The notes: generated from the sequence alone by a model not told the origin. 6,782 nucleotides of DNA from Prevotellaceae bacterium (GCA_031273485.1 JAISRS010000185.1:1-6782), one strand, 5' to 3'. Positions 1 to 6,117 are shown, counted from the first letter of the stretch. Numbers and translations are program-made.

Positions 1-17
1 TTTTTATCACGAATTAC

Positions 18-159
18 GGCTAAATCTTATTTTGAGGTGCTATGGATGGAGTTCCCTTCGTTCGGCGTAGCGATAGCCCGAAGGGCTGCTTGGCGACCTT
101 TTCGTTCGCATTGCTACGGTGCAGCCAGAAATAATAGCACCTCAAAATAAGATTTAGCC
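18..159. mobile_element. MITE-like element with perfect 26-bp terminal inverted repeats
   Basis: Bases 18-43 and 134-159 are perfect reverse complements (26 of 26), beginning GGCTAAATCTTA. They are flanked by an exact 8-bp direct repeat, CGAATTAC, at 10-17 and 160-167, as expected for a target-site duplication. Removing the element and one copy restores ATCACGAATTACACGAATTTG-type sequence, a plausible uninterrupted repeat. The 90-bp interior has no ORF but more pairing: CCCTTCG/CGAAGGG (54-60/79-85), CGTAGC/GCTACG (66-71/113-118) and GGCTGC/GCAGCC (84-89/121-126). It is too short to encode a transposase, so it would have to be moved in trans. The IS family is not identified; an 8-bp duplication fits several families. 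The left flank has only 9 bases before the duplication. Confidence 0.8.
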
Positions 160-194
160 CGAATTACACGAATTTGTTTTGTGCCACGAATTAA

Positions 195-243
195 TAGTTC
201 ATCGTTCATAGTTTATAGTTCATCGTTCAAAAAGTTCATCGTT
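195..243. repeat. Short direct repeats of TAGTTCATCGTTCA
   Basis: TAGTTCATCGTTCA occurs at 195-208 and 216-229, and a shorter copy, AGTTCATCGTT, at 233-243. The spacing is irregular (21 and then about 17 bases). It lies between the miniature element and the first gene and has no coding capacity. The rest of 160-399 is AT-rich and shows nothing else I can support. Confidence 0.6.
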
Positions 244-399
244 TTAGAGTGAAATTTCACTTATCAGGTCGGTTTTTACACGGAATAATTATAAAATACA
301 TCGAATTTTTAATTCCATAACTAACTGAAATTGTAAATTAATCCGTAAAACAATTGAAAAAATAATAATATAAAATGAAACAGAATCATTATTTTTTTC

Positions 400-407
400 T
401 AAATTTG
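400..407 (+). promoter_or_regulatory. Bacteroidota -7 promoter element for the zapA unit
   Basis: TAAATTTG matches the Bacteroidota -7 consensus TAnnTTTG exactly, 13 bases before the first ATG. No convincing TTTG is seen at the expected distance upstream. Transcription from here would begin near 412-415 and leave a very short leader before ATG 421, so initiation at ATG 433 or 436 is also possible. Confidence 0.55.
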
Positions 408-420
408 CAAAAAAGATACA

Positions 421-723
421 ATGTGTAGAGCCATGATGGATGGTAATGTTGAAATGGTAGTCGCTCTCAGAGGAAAAATATCTCAAATGATGGATATTTG
501 CGAAAAAGAAAAAGAAAATGCTCTTTTGTTGATGGCACAAATCGCATCTCTGCAAAAAGAAATTGAGAACAAAGACAGAGAAATCGGTACATTGAAAGAT
601 TTAAATCAAAAACTGATACTCGCAACAGCATTCAAATCCGGAGGCGATGCACAGGAAGCTAAAAAAAGGATTAGTAATTTAGTGCGGGAAATAGACAAAT
701 GTGTGGCTTTATTAAACAGATAA
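421..723 (+). CDS. Small coiled-coil protein upstream of ZapA (ZapB-like by position)
   Basis: This is a 100-residue acidic and basic helical protein with no signal peptide or membrane segment. Residues about 15-68 look like a continuous coiled coil rich in Lys, Glu and Leu (for example LQKEIENKDREIGTLKDLNQ). The C-terminal block around residues 75-100, GDAQEAKKRISNLVREIDKC then VALLNR, resembles the conserved tail I associate with Bacteroidales hypothetical proteins encoded just before zapA. Its TAA overlaps the zapA ATG by one base, so the two are probably co-transcribed and translationally coupled. By position and coiled-coil character it may assist Z-ring assembly, analogous to proteobacterial ZapB, but this is inference and no homology is claimed. 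The start is uncertain: in-frame ATGs also lie at 433, 436 and 454, and none has a clear Shine-Dalgarno sequence. Confidence 0.8.
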   Translation: MCRAMMDGNVEMVVALRGKISQMMDICEKEKENALLLMAQIASLQKEIENKDREIGTLKDLNQKLILATAFKSGGDAQEAKKRISNLVREIDKCVALLNR

Positions 724-1022
724 TGGAAACAAAAAGTCATACACAACAAATAAACGTAATAATTGCCGGAAGAAAATATCGGTACAACGTTGCAACGGAA
801 GAAGAAGAAGAAAGATACCGTGACGCAGTAAAGATGATTGATGTCGAAGTAAAGCGAAATAGCGTACCGGATAAGGACTATCAGGATATACTGGCTGTTT
901 CGATTCTGAATTTCGCAATTCAGGTAGTTAAAAATAGGAAATTAGTTTCGGAAGTAGAGAAACTGAATGGAGAATTGGGCGTTTATTTGGAAAAACAAAG
1001 TTCTTTGGAAAATATAGAATAA
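723..1022 (+). CDS. zapA: Cell division protein ZapA
   Basis: The 99-residue product has the ZapA layout. An N-terminal beta-rich part (residues 8-24, QQINVIIAGRKYRYNV) is followed by an acidic stretch, EEEEERYRDAVKMID, and a long helix (residues about 50-90, DYQDILAVSILNFAIQVV...) that forms the dimer and tetramer coiled coil in this family. ZapA binds FtsZ in the cytoplasm and promotes filament bundling at the Z-ring. I chose ATG 723 because it overlaps the upstream stop (TAATG), a typical coupling arrangement. An in-frame ATG at 699 would add eight residues inside the previous gene and is unlikely. The gene ends eight bases before the structured RNA. Length is normal for the family (about 100 residues). 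Confidence 0.92.
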   Translation: METKSHTQQINVIIAGRKYRYNVATEEEEERYRDAVKMIDVEVKRNSVPDKDYQDILAVSILNFAIQVVKNRKLVSEVEKLNGELGVYLEKQSSLENIE

Positions 1023-1030
1023 CATCACAG

Positions 1031-1231
1031 CCCGTACAGTTTGTTTTGCGCTTTGGGAAACTCAACATTAAACAACGTAAGGAGTTTAACTCGGGATGTT
1101 TAGAACAGGCCTTGTAGCCTCTAAAAGGTGAGTCTTTCGTTAGACCGGTGGACGTTCGAAACAATAAAACCGGTGGCTCCGCCCTGTATTTCCAGGGTTT
1201 CCACAAACAGCAGCAGTGTACGGGTTTTTTT
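1031..1231 (+). ncRNA. ssrS: Probable 6S RNA (SsrS) between zapA and rny
   Basis: The spacer holds one long imperfect hairpin. CCCGTACA (1031-1038) pairs with TGTACGGG (1217-1224), GTTTGT (1039-1044) with ACAAAC (1203-1208), and GGAAAC (1056-1061) with GTTTCC (1197-1202). The closing stem is followed at once by seven T (1225-1231), which would serve as the terminator. Above a central open region lie small hairpins: TTTAG/CTAAA enclosing AGGC/GCCT (1099-1125), GTCT/AGAC (1132-1145) and CCCTG/CAGGG (1182-1197). A rod of about 200 nt with a large central bubble is the 6S RNA plan, the molecule that sequesters housekeeping RNA polymerase by mimicking an open promoter. In gammaproteobacteria ssrS also lies directly after zapA. 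It may correspond to the Bacteroidales-1 RNA motif, which I could not check. No clear promoter is seen, so the 5' end is approximate (about 1025-1031). Confidence 0.68.
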
Positions 1232-1282
1232 AATTGAATAAAATTTAAATATTATATACTAAAACATAATGAATACGATTAT

Positions 1283-2824
1283 ATGGATACAATAATAATA
1301 ATAACAGTAGCGCTGTCAGCCGCAATTGTTGCGGCGACTTTGGCTTATTTCGTCACTCGCAATGCAGTGAAAAAATACAGCCGGAAAATAGTTAAAGAAG
1401 CTGAAATTGAAGCTGAAAATATTAAACAAAAAAGAATACTTGAAGCAAAAGAAAAGTTCCTGGACTTGAAAAAAGAACACGAGTCGGTTGTTAATGAGAA
1501 AAACAGCAGAATTGCTCAAACAGAAAACAGGCTGAAACAAAAGGAAAATACTTTAAATCAACAAATCAATGAACATCAAAGAAAATCAAAAGAAGTTGAA
1601 GCTTTCAAGGAAAATCTTGCCCAGCAGTTAGACAAACTGGAAAAGAAATCGGAAGAATACGAAAAAATACGGAAACAACAGATCGACAAACTGGAATCCG
1701 TTGCAAATATGACAGCCGAAGAAGCACGCAATACTCTGCTCGAATCAATGAAAGAAGACGCCAAATCTCAGGCATTGACCTATATCAATGATACAATTGA
1801 AGAAGCAAAACTGACGGCAAGCAAAGAAGCAAAACGTTTAGTGGTGCAGTCGATTCAGCGTGTGGCGACCGAAACGGCAATAGAAAACTCCGTCACGGTG
1901 TTCAATATCGAAAACGATGATGTTAAAGGACGTATCATTGGACGTGAAGGTCGCAATATACGGGCGCTGGAAGCGGCAACGGGAGTGGAAATAGTGGTGG
2001 ACGATACTCCGGAAGCAATTGTGCTGTCGGCTTTCGACCCCGTTCGCAGAGAAATTGCACGTCTGGCGCTGCATCAGCTCGTGACCGATGGACGCATACA
2101 TCCGGCAAGAATTGAAGAGGTTGTGGAAAAAGTGCGCAACCAGATAGAAGAAGAAATTGTTGATGTGGGCAAAAAAACAACTATAGACCTTGGAATACAT
2201 AATCTGCATCCGGAACTTGTTCGCCTGGTGGGCAAAATGAAATACAGGTCTTCTTACGGGCAAAATCTCCTGCAACACTCCAGAGAAGTCGCAAACCTGT
2301 GCGCCATAATGGCGTCCGAACTTGGACTAAATGCCAAAATAGCAAAACGAGCCGGACTGCTGCACGATATAGGCAAAGTTCCCGACGATGAACCGGAATT
2401 GCCACACGCAATTCTTGGTATGAAGTTAGCCGAAAAATATAAGGAGAAAGCGGAAATATGTAATGCCATAGGCGCTCATCACGATGAAATTGAAATGACT
2501 ACTCTGATTGCGCCTATCATTCAGGTCTGCGACGCCATTTCAGGCTCGCGCCCCGGAGCAAGAAGGGAAATCGTAGAATCATATATCAAACGATTGAAGG
2601 AAATGGAGGATTTGGCTTTAAGTCATCCCGGCGTTCAAAAAACTTATGCAATTCAGGCAGGCAGAGAACTGAGAGTTGTTGTGGGCAGCGAAAAGGTAAC
2701 CGATCAGGAAGCCGAAAAGTTATCGTTTGATATAGCAAAGAAAATTCAAGACGAAATGACTTATCCCGGACAAGTTAAAATCACCGTAATCAGAGAAACA
2801 CGAGCTATCGCTTATGCAAAATAA
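1283..2824 (+). CDS. rny: Ribonuclease Y
   Basis: This 513-residue protein has the complete RNase Y architecture and the usual length. Residues 3-24 form a single N-terminal membrane anchor. Residues about 30-190 form a long charged coiled coil. A KH RNA-binding domain follows, with its GxxG loop at 220-223 (GRIIGREGRNIRALE). The HD phosphohydrolase domain contains H332 (LLQHSREVA), the H361-D362 pair (AGLLHDIGK), H399-H400 (IGAHHDE) and D417 (VCDAISGSRPGARRE). It is a membrane-associated endoribonuclease that initiates mRNA decay and processing; all metal-binding residues expected for activity are present. ATG 1283 is the start that keeps the anchor in frame. There is no Shine-Dalgarno, and an out-of-frame ATG at 1269 opens an 8-codon frame overlapping it. 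A weak promoter may sit at TTG 1234-1236 / TATACT 1255-1260. It is probably transcribed separately from, or by read-through of, the RNA gene before it. Confidence 0.96.
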   Translation: MDTIIIITVALSAAIVAATLAYFVTRNAVKKYSRKIVKEAEIEAENIKQKRILEAKEKFLDLKKEHESVVNEKNSRIAQTENRLKQKENTLNQQINEHQRKSKEVEAFKENLAQQLDKLEKKSEEYEKIRKQQIDKLESVANMTAEEARNTLLESMKEDAKSQALTYINDTIEEAKLTASKEAKRLVVQSIQRVATETAIENSVTVFNIENDDVKGRIIGREGRNIRALEAATGVEIVVDDTPEAIVLSAFDPVRREIARLALHQLVTDGRIHPARIEEVVEKVRNQIEEEIVDVGKKTTIDLGIHNLHPELVRLVGKMKYRSSYGQNLLQHSREVANLCAIMASELGLNAKIAKRAGLLHDIGKVPDDEPELPHAILGMKLAEKYKEKAEICNAIGAHHDEIEMTTLIAPIIQVCDAISGSRPGARREIVESYIKRLKEMEDLALSHPGVQKTYAIQAGRELRVVVGSEKVTDQEAEKLSFDIAKKIQDEMTYPGQVKITVIRETRAIAYAK

Positions 2825-2844
2825 TTAAATGATAAATTGAATAT

Positions 2845-2875
2845 GAGGTTTTTTAACCTCTACACATTTCTGTAG
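2845..2875 (+). other. Two short hairpins after rny
   Basis: GAGGTT-TTTT-AACCTC (2845-2860) is a perfect 6-bp stem with a T4 loop. CTACA/TGTAG (2860-2864/2871-2875) follows immediately. They lie between the rny stop codon and the stronger terminator hairpin and could protect the 3' end of the mRNA. No T-run follows, so they are not called terminators. Confidence 0.4.
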
Positions 2876-2895
2876 TTTAAATTTTCATTTTGAAT

Positions 2896-2925
2896 AAGGG
2901 CGTCTTCGGACGCCCTTAACTTTAA
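2896..2925 (+). terminator. Intrinsic terminator of rny with UUCG tetraloop
   Basis: AAGGGCGTC (2896-2904) and GACGCCCTT (2909-2917) form a perfect 9-bp GC-rich stem closed by a C(UUCG)G tetraloop, one of the most stable RNA loops. The sequence after it, AACTTTAATT, is only moderately T-rich. It sits 71 bases after the rny stop and is the best transcript end in this spacer. Confidence 0.72.
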
Positions 2926-2976
2926 TTATGAATTATGAATTATGGAGCGTCCCCGTTCGGTGTAACGTCATTGCGA

Positions 2977-3208
2977 GACCCTATATTGCAAGCAATAAAC
3001 AAGGGGAAATGACAGTCCTCTTAAAAGTTGCCCTTTCTCAACTGCGCTTGCCGTCATTGCGATGAGCGAAGCGAAGAAGCAATCCAGAATATCACCTTAT
3101 TTTATTCTTTATTTTTCTGGATTGCTTCGGCTTTCGCCTCGCAATGACGGCTACGCCGAACGAACCGGGCTGTCATTTTCCCTTGTTTGTTGCTTGCAAT
3201 ACAGGGAC
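2977..3208. repeat. Large nested palindrome with GTCATTGCGA...GCAATCCAGA repeats
   Basis: Outer arms 2979-3015 and 3170-3206 are inverted copies matching at 34 of 37 positions (TTGCAAGCAA...GGGAAATGACAG type). Nested inside, CCGTCATTGCGA (3051-3062) pairs with TCGCAATGACGG (3139-3150), and GAAGCAATCCAGA (3076-3088) pairs perfectly with TCTGGATTGCTTC (3116-3128), around a T-rich loop (3089-3115). A further partial copy, CGTTCGGTGTAACGTCATTGCGAG, lies just outside at 2955-2976. The GTCATTGCGA / GCAATCC motif is the kind of REP-like palindrome dispersed in many bacterial genomes. There is no ORF inside. Transposition is suggested by the symmetry, but no target duplication was found. Confidence 0.75.
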
Positions 3209-3325
3209 TACCAATGACAAATAGCCTCTCAAAGGGGGTAGCAGCAGACGCTGCGACGGTTCCTCGCAAGCGCAGTCCTCCGTTTCCCCTGTCCGTTCCT
3301 CTCTGGGTGAACAGGGAGGCTTTTT
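3209..3325 (+). repeat. GC-rich hairpin-bearing spacer ending in a terminator-like stem
   Basis: The stretch is more GC-rich than the surrounding spacer and has no gene. It contains GCAGC/GCTGC (3241-3245/3250-3254). CAAGCGCAGT (3267-3276) is the inverse of ACTGCGCTTG at 3041-3050, so the surrounding palindrome may extend this far. The last hairpin, CCTCTCTG (3298-3305) with CAGGGAGG (3312-3319), has eight pairs including one G-U and is followed by TTTTT (3321-3325), which looks like an intrinsic terminator on the plus strand. With no gene directly before it, it may simply belong to the repeat. Confidence 0.45.
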
Positions 3326-3335
3326 ACGGTTGGGC

Positions 3336-3376
3336 ATTATTTCATTGATAATGACATTATCGACAGGTGAAATAAT
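3336..3376. promoter_or_regulatory. Nested palindrome upstream of the OPT promoter, operator-like
   Basis: GATAATG-A-CATTATC (3347-3361) is a perfect 7-bp inverted repeat around one central base. It is enclosed by a second inverted repeat, ATTATTTCA (3336-3344) and TGAAATAAT (3368-3376). The pair ends four bases before the -33 element of the transporter promoter, a suitable place for a dimeric regulator. No regulator gene is in the window, so the binding protein is unknown. Confidence 0.45.
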
Positions 3377-3380
3377 AATA

Positions 3381-3414
3381 TTTGATACATTTAATAATTA
3401 TTTTACTACTTTTG
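3381..3414 (+). promoter_or_regulatory. Bacteroidota promoter of the OPT transporter gene
   Basis: TTTG (3381-3384) and TACTTTTG (3407-3414) match the -33 and TAnnTTTG -7 elements with a 22-base spacer. Transcription would start near 3420, giving a leader of about 84 nt. The leader holds an AAGGAG at 3446-3451, but no start codon follows at useful distance; the gene start at 3504 lies 52 bases on. Confidence 0.7.
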
Positions 3415-3503
3415 TGAACGATTGTTTTATTTCAATATATAATATAAGGAGTAAACACAATCTGTTTTTTATTTAATAATTCATTGTTTATAAAATTAGA
3501 ACT

Positions 3504-5531
3504 ATGGCAGAAGACAAAAAATTTGTACCTTTCGTTTCGGCGAATACGAGCATGAAAGAATTTACCGTAAGAGCCTTGTTTATCGGGCTGATATTGGCGG
3601 TTGTATTAGGCGCCGCCAATGCTTATTTGGGTCTAAAAGCGGGCATGACCATTGCCGCCACCTATCCTGCGGCGGTGATAGGAATGGCGGTTTTGCGTTT
3701 CTTTAAGGGTAACATTCTGGAAGAAAATTTCACACGTACAGTAGGTTCCATTGGAGAATCGGTAGCGGCGGGAGCTATTTTCACGCTTCCTGCGTTTTAT
3801 ATCGCCGGAGTGTGGGACGGAAAAGAATTTAGCTCGATAAGCAGCTATTTAACAGCGTCCCTAATCCTGATAACAGGAGGAACGCTGGGAGTTTTGTTTG
3901 TGGCATTGCTTCGCAGAGTGATGGTTGAAGACAAGGAACTTCCGTTTCCCGAAAGCGTGGCTGCCGCCGAAATTCATAAAACGGGACAAAGCGGAGCCGG
4001 CAGTTCAAAATATCTTTTTTCGGCAATGATTGTCGGCGCTTTGGTGAAAATTGCCGGAGAATTTAAACTCTTTGCAACCGAATGGACAAGTTTCTTCAAA
4101 TCCGGCGCAGCAGCCTTAGGCAGCGGAAAAGCTCTCGAAGGCGGATTTCTTGTCGGAGGTCCCTCCATCAGTCCCGCCTATCTGGGCGTAGGCTACATTA
4201 TAGGTCCAAGACTTTCCGCCCTTAACTTCAGCGGCTCGGTGATGGCTTGGGGTTTGATGGTGCCGATATTGCTCGCAATGCTGGGCAGCTCGTTTGTGGA
4301 ATCGCTTCAAATCAATGTCAATGACAATCTCGACGCCTCGTCGATAGGCGCCTGGAAAAACGCAGCCAATGTGGTTTGGCGCGAAGTGGTTCGCATCATC
4401 GCCATCGGAGGGATGCTGGTTGCCGCCTGTTTTACGCTGTACCGTATGCGCAACAGTTTGGCTACAGGTCTGAAACGCTCGGTGAAAGACCTGAAAAAAG
4501 CAACTCAAACTTCGGGCGACAATGTGGAACGAACCGAAAAAGATCTGAAAACGGCATGGATACTCACAGGTATCTGCATCGCTGCCGTATTGACGTTTAT
4601 AATCACTTATTGTATATTCCAGACTTCAGTTTTGGTGGCAATTGTGGCATCCACCGTTATGATAATCCTTGCCTTTTTCTTTGCTGCCGTATCGGGATAT
4701 TTGGTTGGCATCATCGGTTCGAGCAATAACCCTATCAGCGGTTTAACTCTCACGGCTTTGGTGGTAACGGCGCTGATACTTGTCGCCTGCGGCATAAAAG
4801 GCACCGGAGGCGTTGCGGCAGTGCTTGGTATTGCGGCAATTGTGTGCGTGGCTGCCGCCGTGGGAGGCGAAATGTTTCAAGACCTGAAAGCGGGACATAT
4901 ACTTGGCGGCACGCCGTGGCGGATGCAGATAGGCGACATTTTCGGGGTGATTATCTCCGGTTTTGTGATGTTCGGAGTGTTGATTATCCTGAATCAGGGA
5001 GATATAAATCAGGGTTTAAAGGAAGGCTACGAGGGAGGATTCGGAAGCAAAAACCTTTCGGCTCCGCAGGCGGGTTTGATGGCTACCCTGGCGCAGGGAA
5101 TTGTTGGCGGGCAAATGACCTGGGCGCTGATAATCGCCGGCATGACACTGGGCGCCGCCTTTATTCTGATGGGTATCAAAAGCCCGATGCTGATATTTGT
5201 GGGTATGTATCTTCCGTTCAGCACCGTGTTTGCCATCTTTGTGGGAGGCTTGATTAAAGGAGTGCTGGACATGTATGTGGCGCGCAGGAAATACAACGAA
5301 AGGCAATCGGTTACGGTGGAAAACACCGGCGTGCTGCTCGCTTCGGGCATGATTGCGGGAGAAGCGCTGATGGGACTTGTGGTAGCGATATTTGCAATGT
5401 CCGATATTTTCTTCTCAAACCTGCTGTCGATCGAAAACCCAATGTATATAACCGGTTTGGGAATTGTGATAATCATTGCTTATTTTCTGGTGAAGGTTCC
5501 ATTGAAAAAGGCAGATACTTTAAAAGATTAA
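3504..5531 (+). CDS. OPT-family (oligopeptide) transporter
   Basis: This 675-residue, very hydrophobic protein is predicted to lie in the inner membrane with roughly 14-16 helices. Family-like blocks are NAYLGLKAGMTIAATYPAAV (residues 39-58), ENFTRTVGSIGESVAAGAIF (74-93), a cytoplasmic-looking PFPESVAAAEIHKTGQ (147-162), GSSNNPISGLT (405-415), and GGEMFQDLKAGHILGGTPWR (454-473) followed by MQIGDIFG. A charged loop at about 314-350 separates the two halves. Members of this family import small peptides or peptide-like metal chelates by ion symport. The substrate here cannot be read from sequence. ATG 3504 is the only reasonable start: an in-frame TAA lies at 3477. There is no Shine-Dalgarno, as usual in this phylum. 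The gene has its own promoter and a palindromic site upstream, and it appears monocistronic. It is visibly richer in GC than the flanking spacers, but nothing suggests transfer. Confidence 0.93.
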   Translation: MAEDKKFVPFVSANTSMKEFTVRALFIGLILAVVLGAANAYLGLKAGMTIAATYPAAVIGMAVLRFFKGNILEENFTRTVGSIGESVAAGAIFTLPAFYIAGVWDGKEFSSISSYLTASLILITGGTLGVLFVALLRRVMVEDKELPFPESVAAAEIHKTGQSGAGSSKYLFSAMIVGALVKIAGEFKLFATEWTSFFKSGAAALGSGKALEGGFLVGGPSISPAYLGVGYIIGPRLSALNFSGSVMAWGLMVPILLAMLGSSFVESLQINVNDNLDASSIGAWKNAANVVWREVVRIIAIGGMLVAACFTLYRMRNSLATGLKRSVKDLKKATQTSGDNVERTEKDLKTAWILTGICIAAVLTFIITYCIFQTSVLVAIVASTVMIILAFFFAAVSGYLVGIIGSSNNPISGLTLTALVVTALILVACGIKGTGGVAAVLGIAAIVCVAAAVGGEMFQDLKAGHILGGTPWRMQIGDIFGVIISGFVMFGVLIILNQGDINQGLKEGYEGGFGSKNLSAPQAGLMATLAQGIVGGQMTWALIIAGMTLGAAFILMGIKSPMLIFVGMYLPFSTVFAIFVGGLIKGVLDMYVARRKYNERQSVTVENTGVLLASGMIAGEALMGLVVAIFAMSDIFFSNLLSIENPMYITGLGIVIIIAYFLVKVPLKKADTLKD

Positions 5532-5584
5532 TAATGGAAACTTCTATAAACTGCTTTTTCGGCGTTCAATGTCAATTTCATCAA

Positions 5585-5627
5585 TTTTTAAATCCTCATT
5601 TACCATTGGTAAACTTCGGTTTAAAAA
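5585..5627 (+). terminator. AT-rich nested hairpin after the transporter gene
   Basis: TTTACC-ATT-GGTAAA (5599-5613) is a perfect 6-bp stem, enclosed by TTTTTAAA (5585-5592) and TTTAAAAA (5620-5627). It lies 54 bases after the OPT stop. A second small stem, CTTGA-AAAA-TCAAG followed by TTTT, is at 5638-5655. Either could end the OPT transcript, though both are AT-rich and weak. The rest of 5532-5716 shows nothing else that I can support. Confidence 0.4.
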
Positions 5628-5720
5628 TCTTGTCTGTCTTGAAAAATCAAGTTTTCAGAAGTTCCCGAATAATATTATTTCGTGTTTCTTTACACAGACT
5701 TGCTACAAAAGGCTCATTAT

Positions 5721-5765
5721 TTTGTTTTAACTTTATATGTTTTCATTTGTAATAAAATATAGGAG
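5721..5765 (+). promoter_or_regulatory. Promoter and Shine-Dalgarno of the PqqD-like gene
   Basis: TTTG (5721-5724) and TTCATTTG (5742-5749; one mismatch to TAnnTTTG) are separated by 17 bases, slightly short for the phylum. AGGAG at 5761-5765 is a good Shine-Dalgarno sequence, unusual in this window. It decides the start: it abuts ATG 5766 (0 bases), but lies 6 bases before ATG 5772 and 9 before ATG 5775. Confidence 0.5.
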
Positions 5766-5771
5766 ATGAAT

Positions 5772-6110
5772 ATGATGAAAAAAAAGATAAATCTCTTTGA
5801 CCTTGTTCCCCTGATAAGCGAACATATTAAAACAGAGAAAGAGGGAGAATTATCGGTGATAACATTTCCACGTTTCAGGAATAAATTTTTGCAGAAACAT
5901 TTTATACCTAAAAATAAGTCGGCTTTCATTCGAATCCGGCTTGAACAACATGGCACAGCCGTCTGGAATCTGATCGACGGAAAGCACACAGTGAAAGACA
6001 TTGTGGAAAATCTGGCGGAACATTTCAATTATGAAACGGATTATGAATATCGTATCACAACTTATCTTTCGCAGTTGTATAAACAGGGATTTGTGAAATT
6101 TTTGAATTAG
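5772..6110 (+). CDS. PqqD-family protein (peptide-chaperone fold)
   Basis: The product is 112 residues from ATG 5772 (111 from 5775, 114 from 5766). It is soluble, with no signal peptide. The C-terminal two thirds match the PqqD-like winged fold: IRIRLEQHGTAVWNLIDGKH (residues 53-72) then TVKDIVENLAEHFNYETDYE (73-92) and a terminal helix and strand, YLSQLYKQGFVKFLN. PqqD domains bind precursor peptides and present them to radical-SAM modifying enzymes. No such enzyme or precursor peptide is visible here. In Bacteroidales, single PqqD-like genes of this length occur that I recall only as uncharacterised, so a role in peptide modification is not established. The N-terminal extension (residues about 11-45, ending in TFPRFRNKFLQKHFIP) is longer than in classical PqqD. 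It has its own promoter and is followed by a strong hairpin. Confidence 0.82.
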   Translation: MMKKKINLFDLVPLISEHIKTEKEGELSVITFPRFRNKFLQKHFIPKNKSAFIRIRLEQHGTAVWNLIDGKHTVKDIVENLAEHFNYETDYEYRITTYLSQLYKQGFVKFLN

Positions 6111-6117
6111 CCCCCGC

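Noticed and set aside
699..722. Upstream ATG for zapA adding MCGFIKQI
   Set aside because: It lies inside the preceding gene, and the added residues do not resemble the ZapA N-terminus. The overlapping TAATG start at 723 fits better.
1031..1231. tmRNA, RNase P RNA or SRP RNA as alternatives for the zapA-rny RNA
   Set aside because: No tRNA-like ends or tag frame, no GAGGAAAGTCC-type RNase P core, and no GGAA/GCAG SRP apical loop were seen. The overall rod and neighbourhood fit 6S better.
1838..2278. Antisense 146-codon frame inside rny, and similar long antisense frames in the OPT gene
   Set aside because: They are shadows of strongly coding plus-strand genes, with no promoter or family resemblance.
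5534..5752. 72-codon open frame starting two bases after the OPT stop (METSINCFFGVQ...)
   Set aside because: It has a good coupling position, but the composition is Phe- and Ser-rich as in translated AT-rich spacer. It covers two hairpins and the next gene's promoter, and resembles no family I know.
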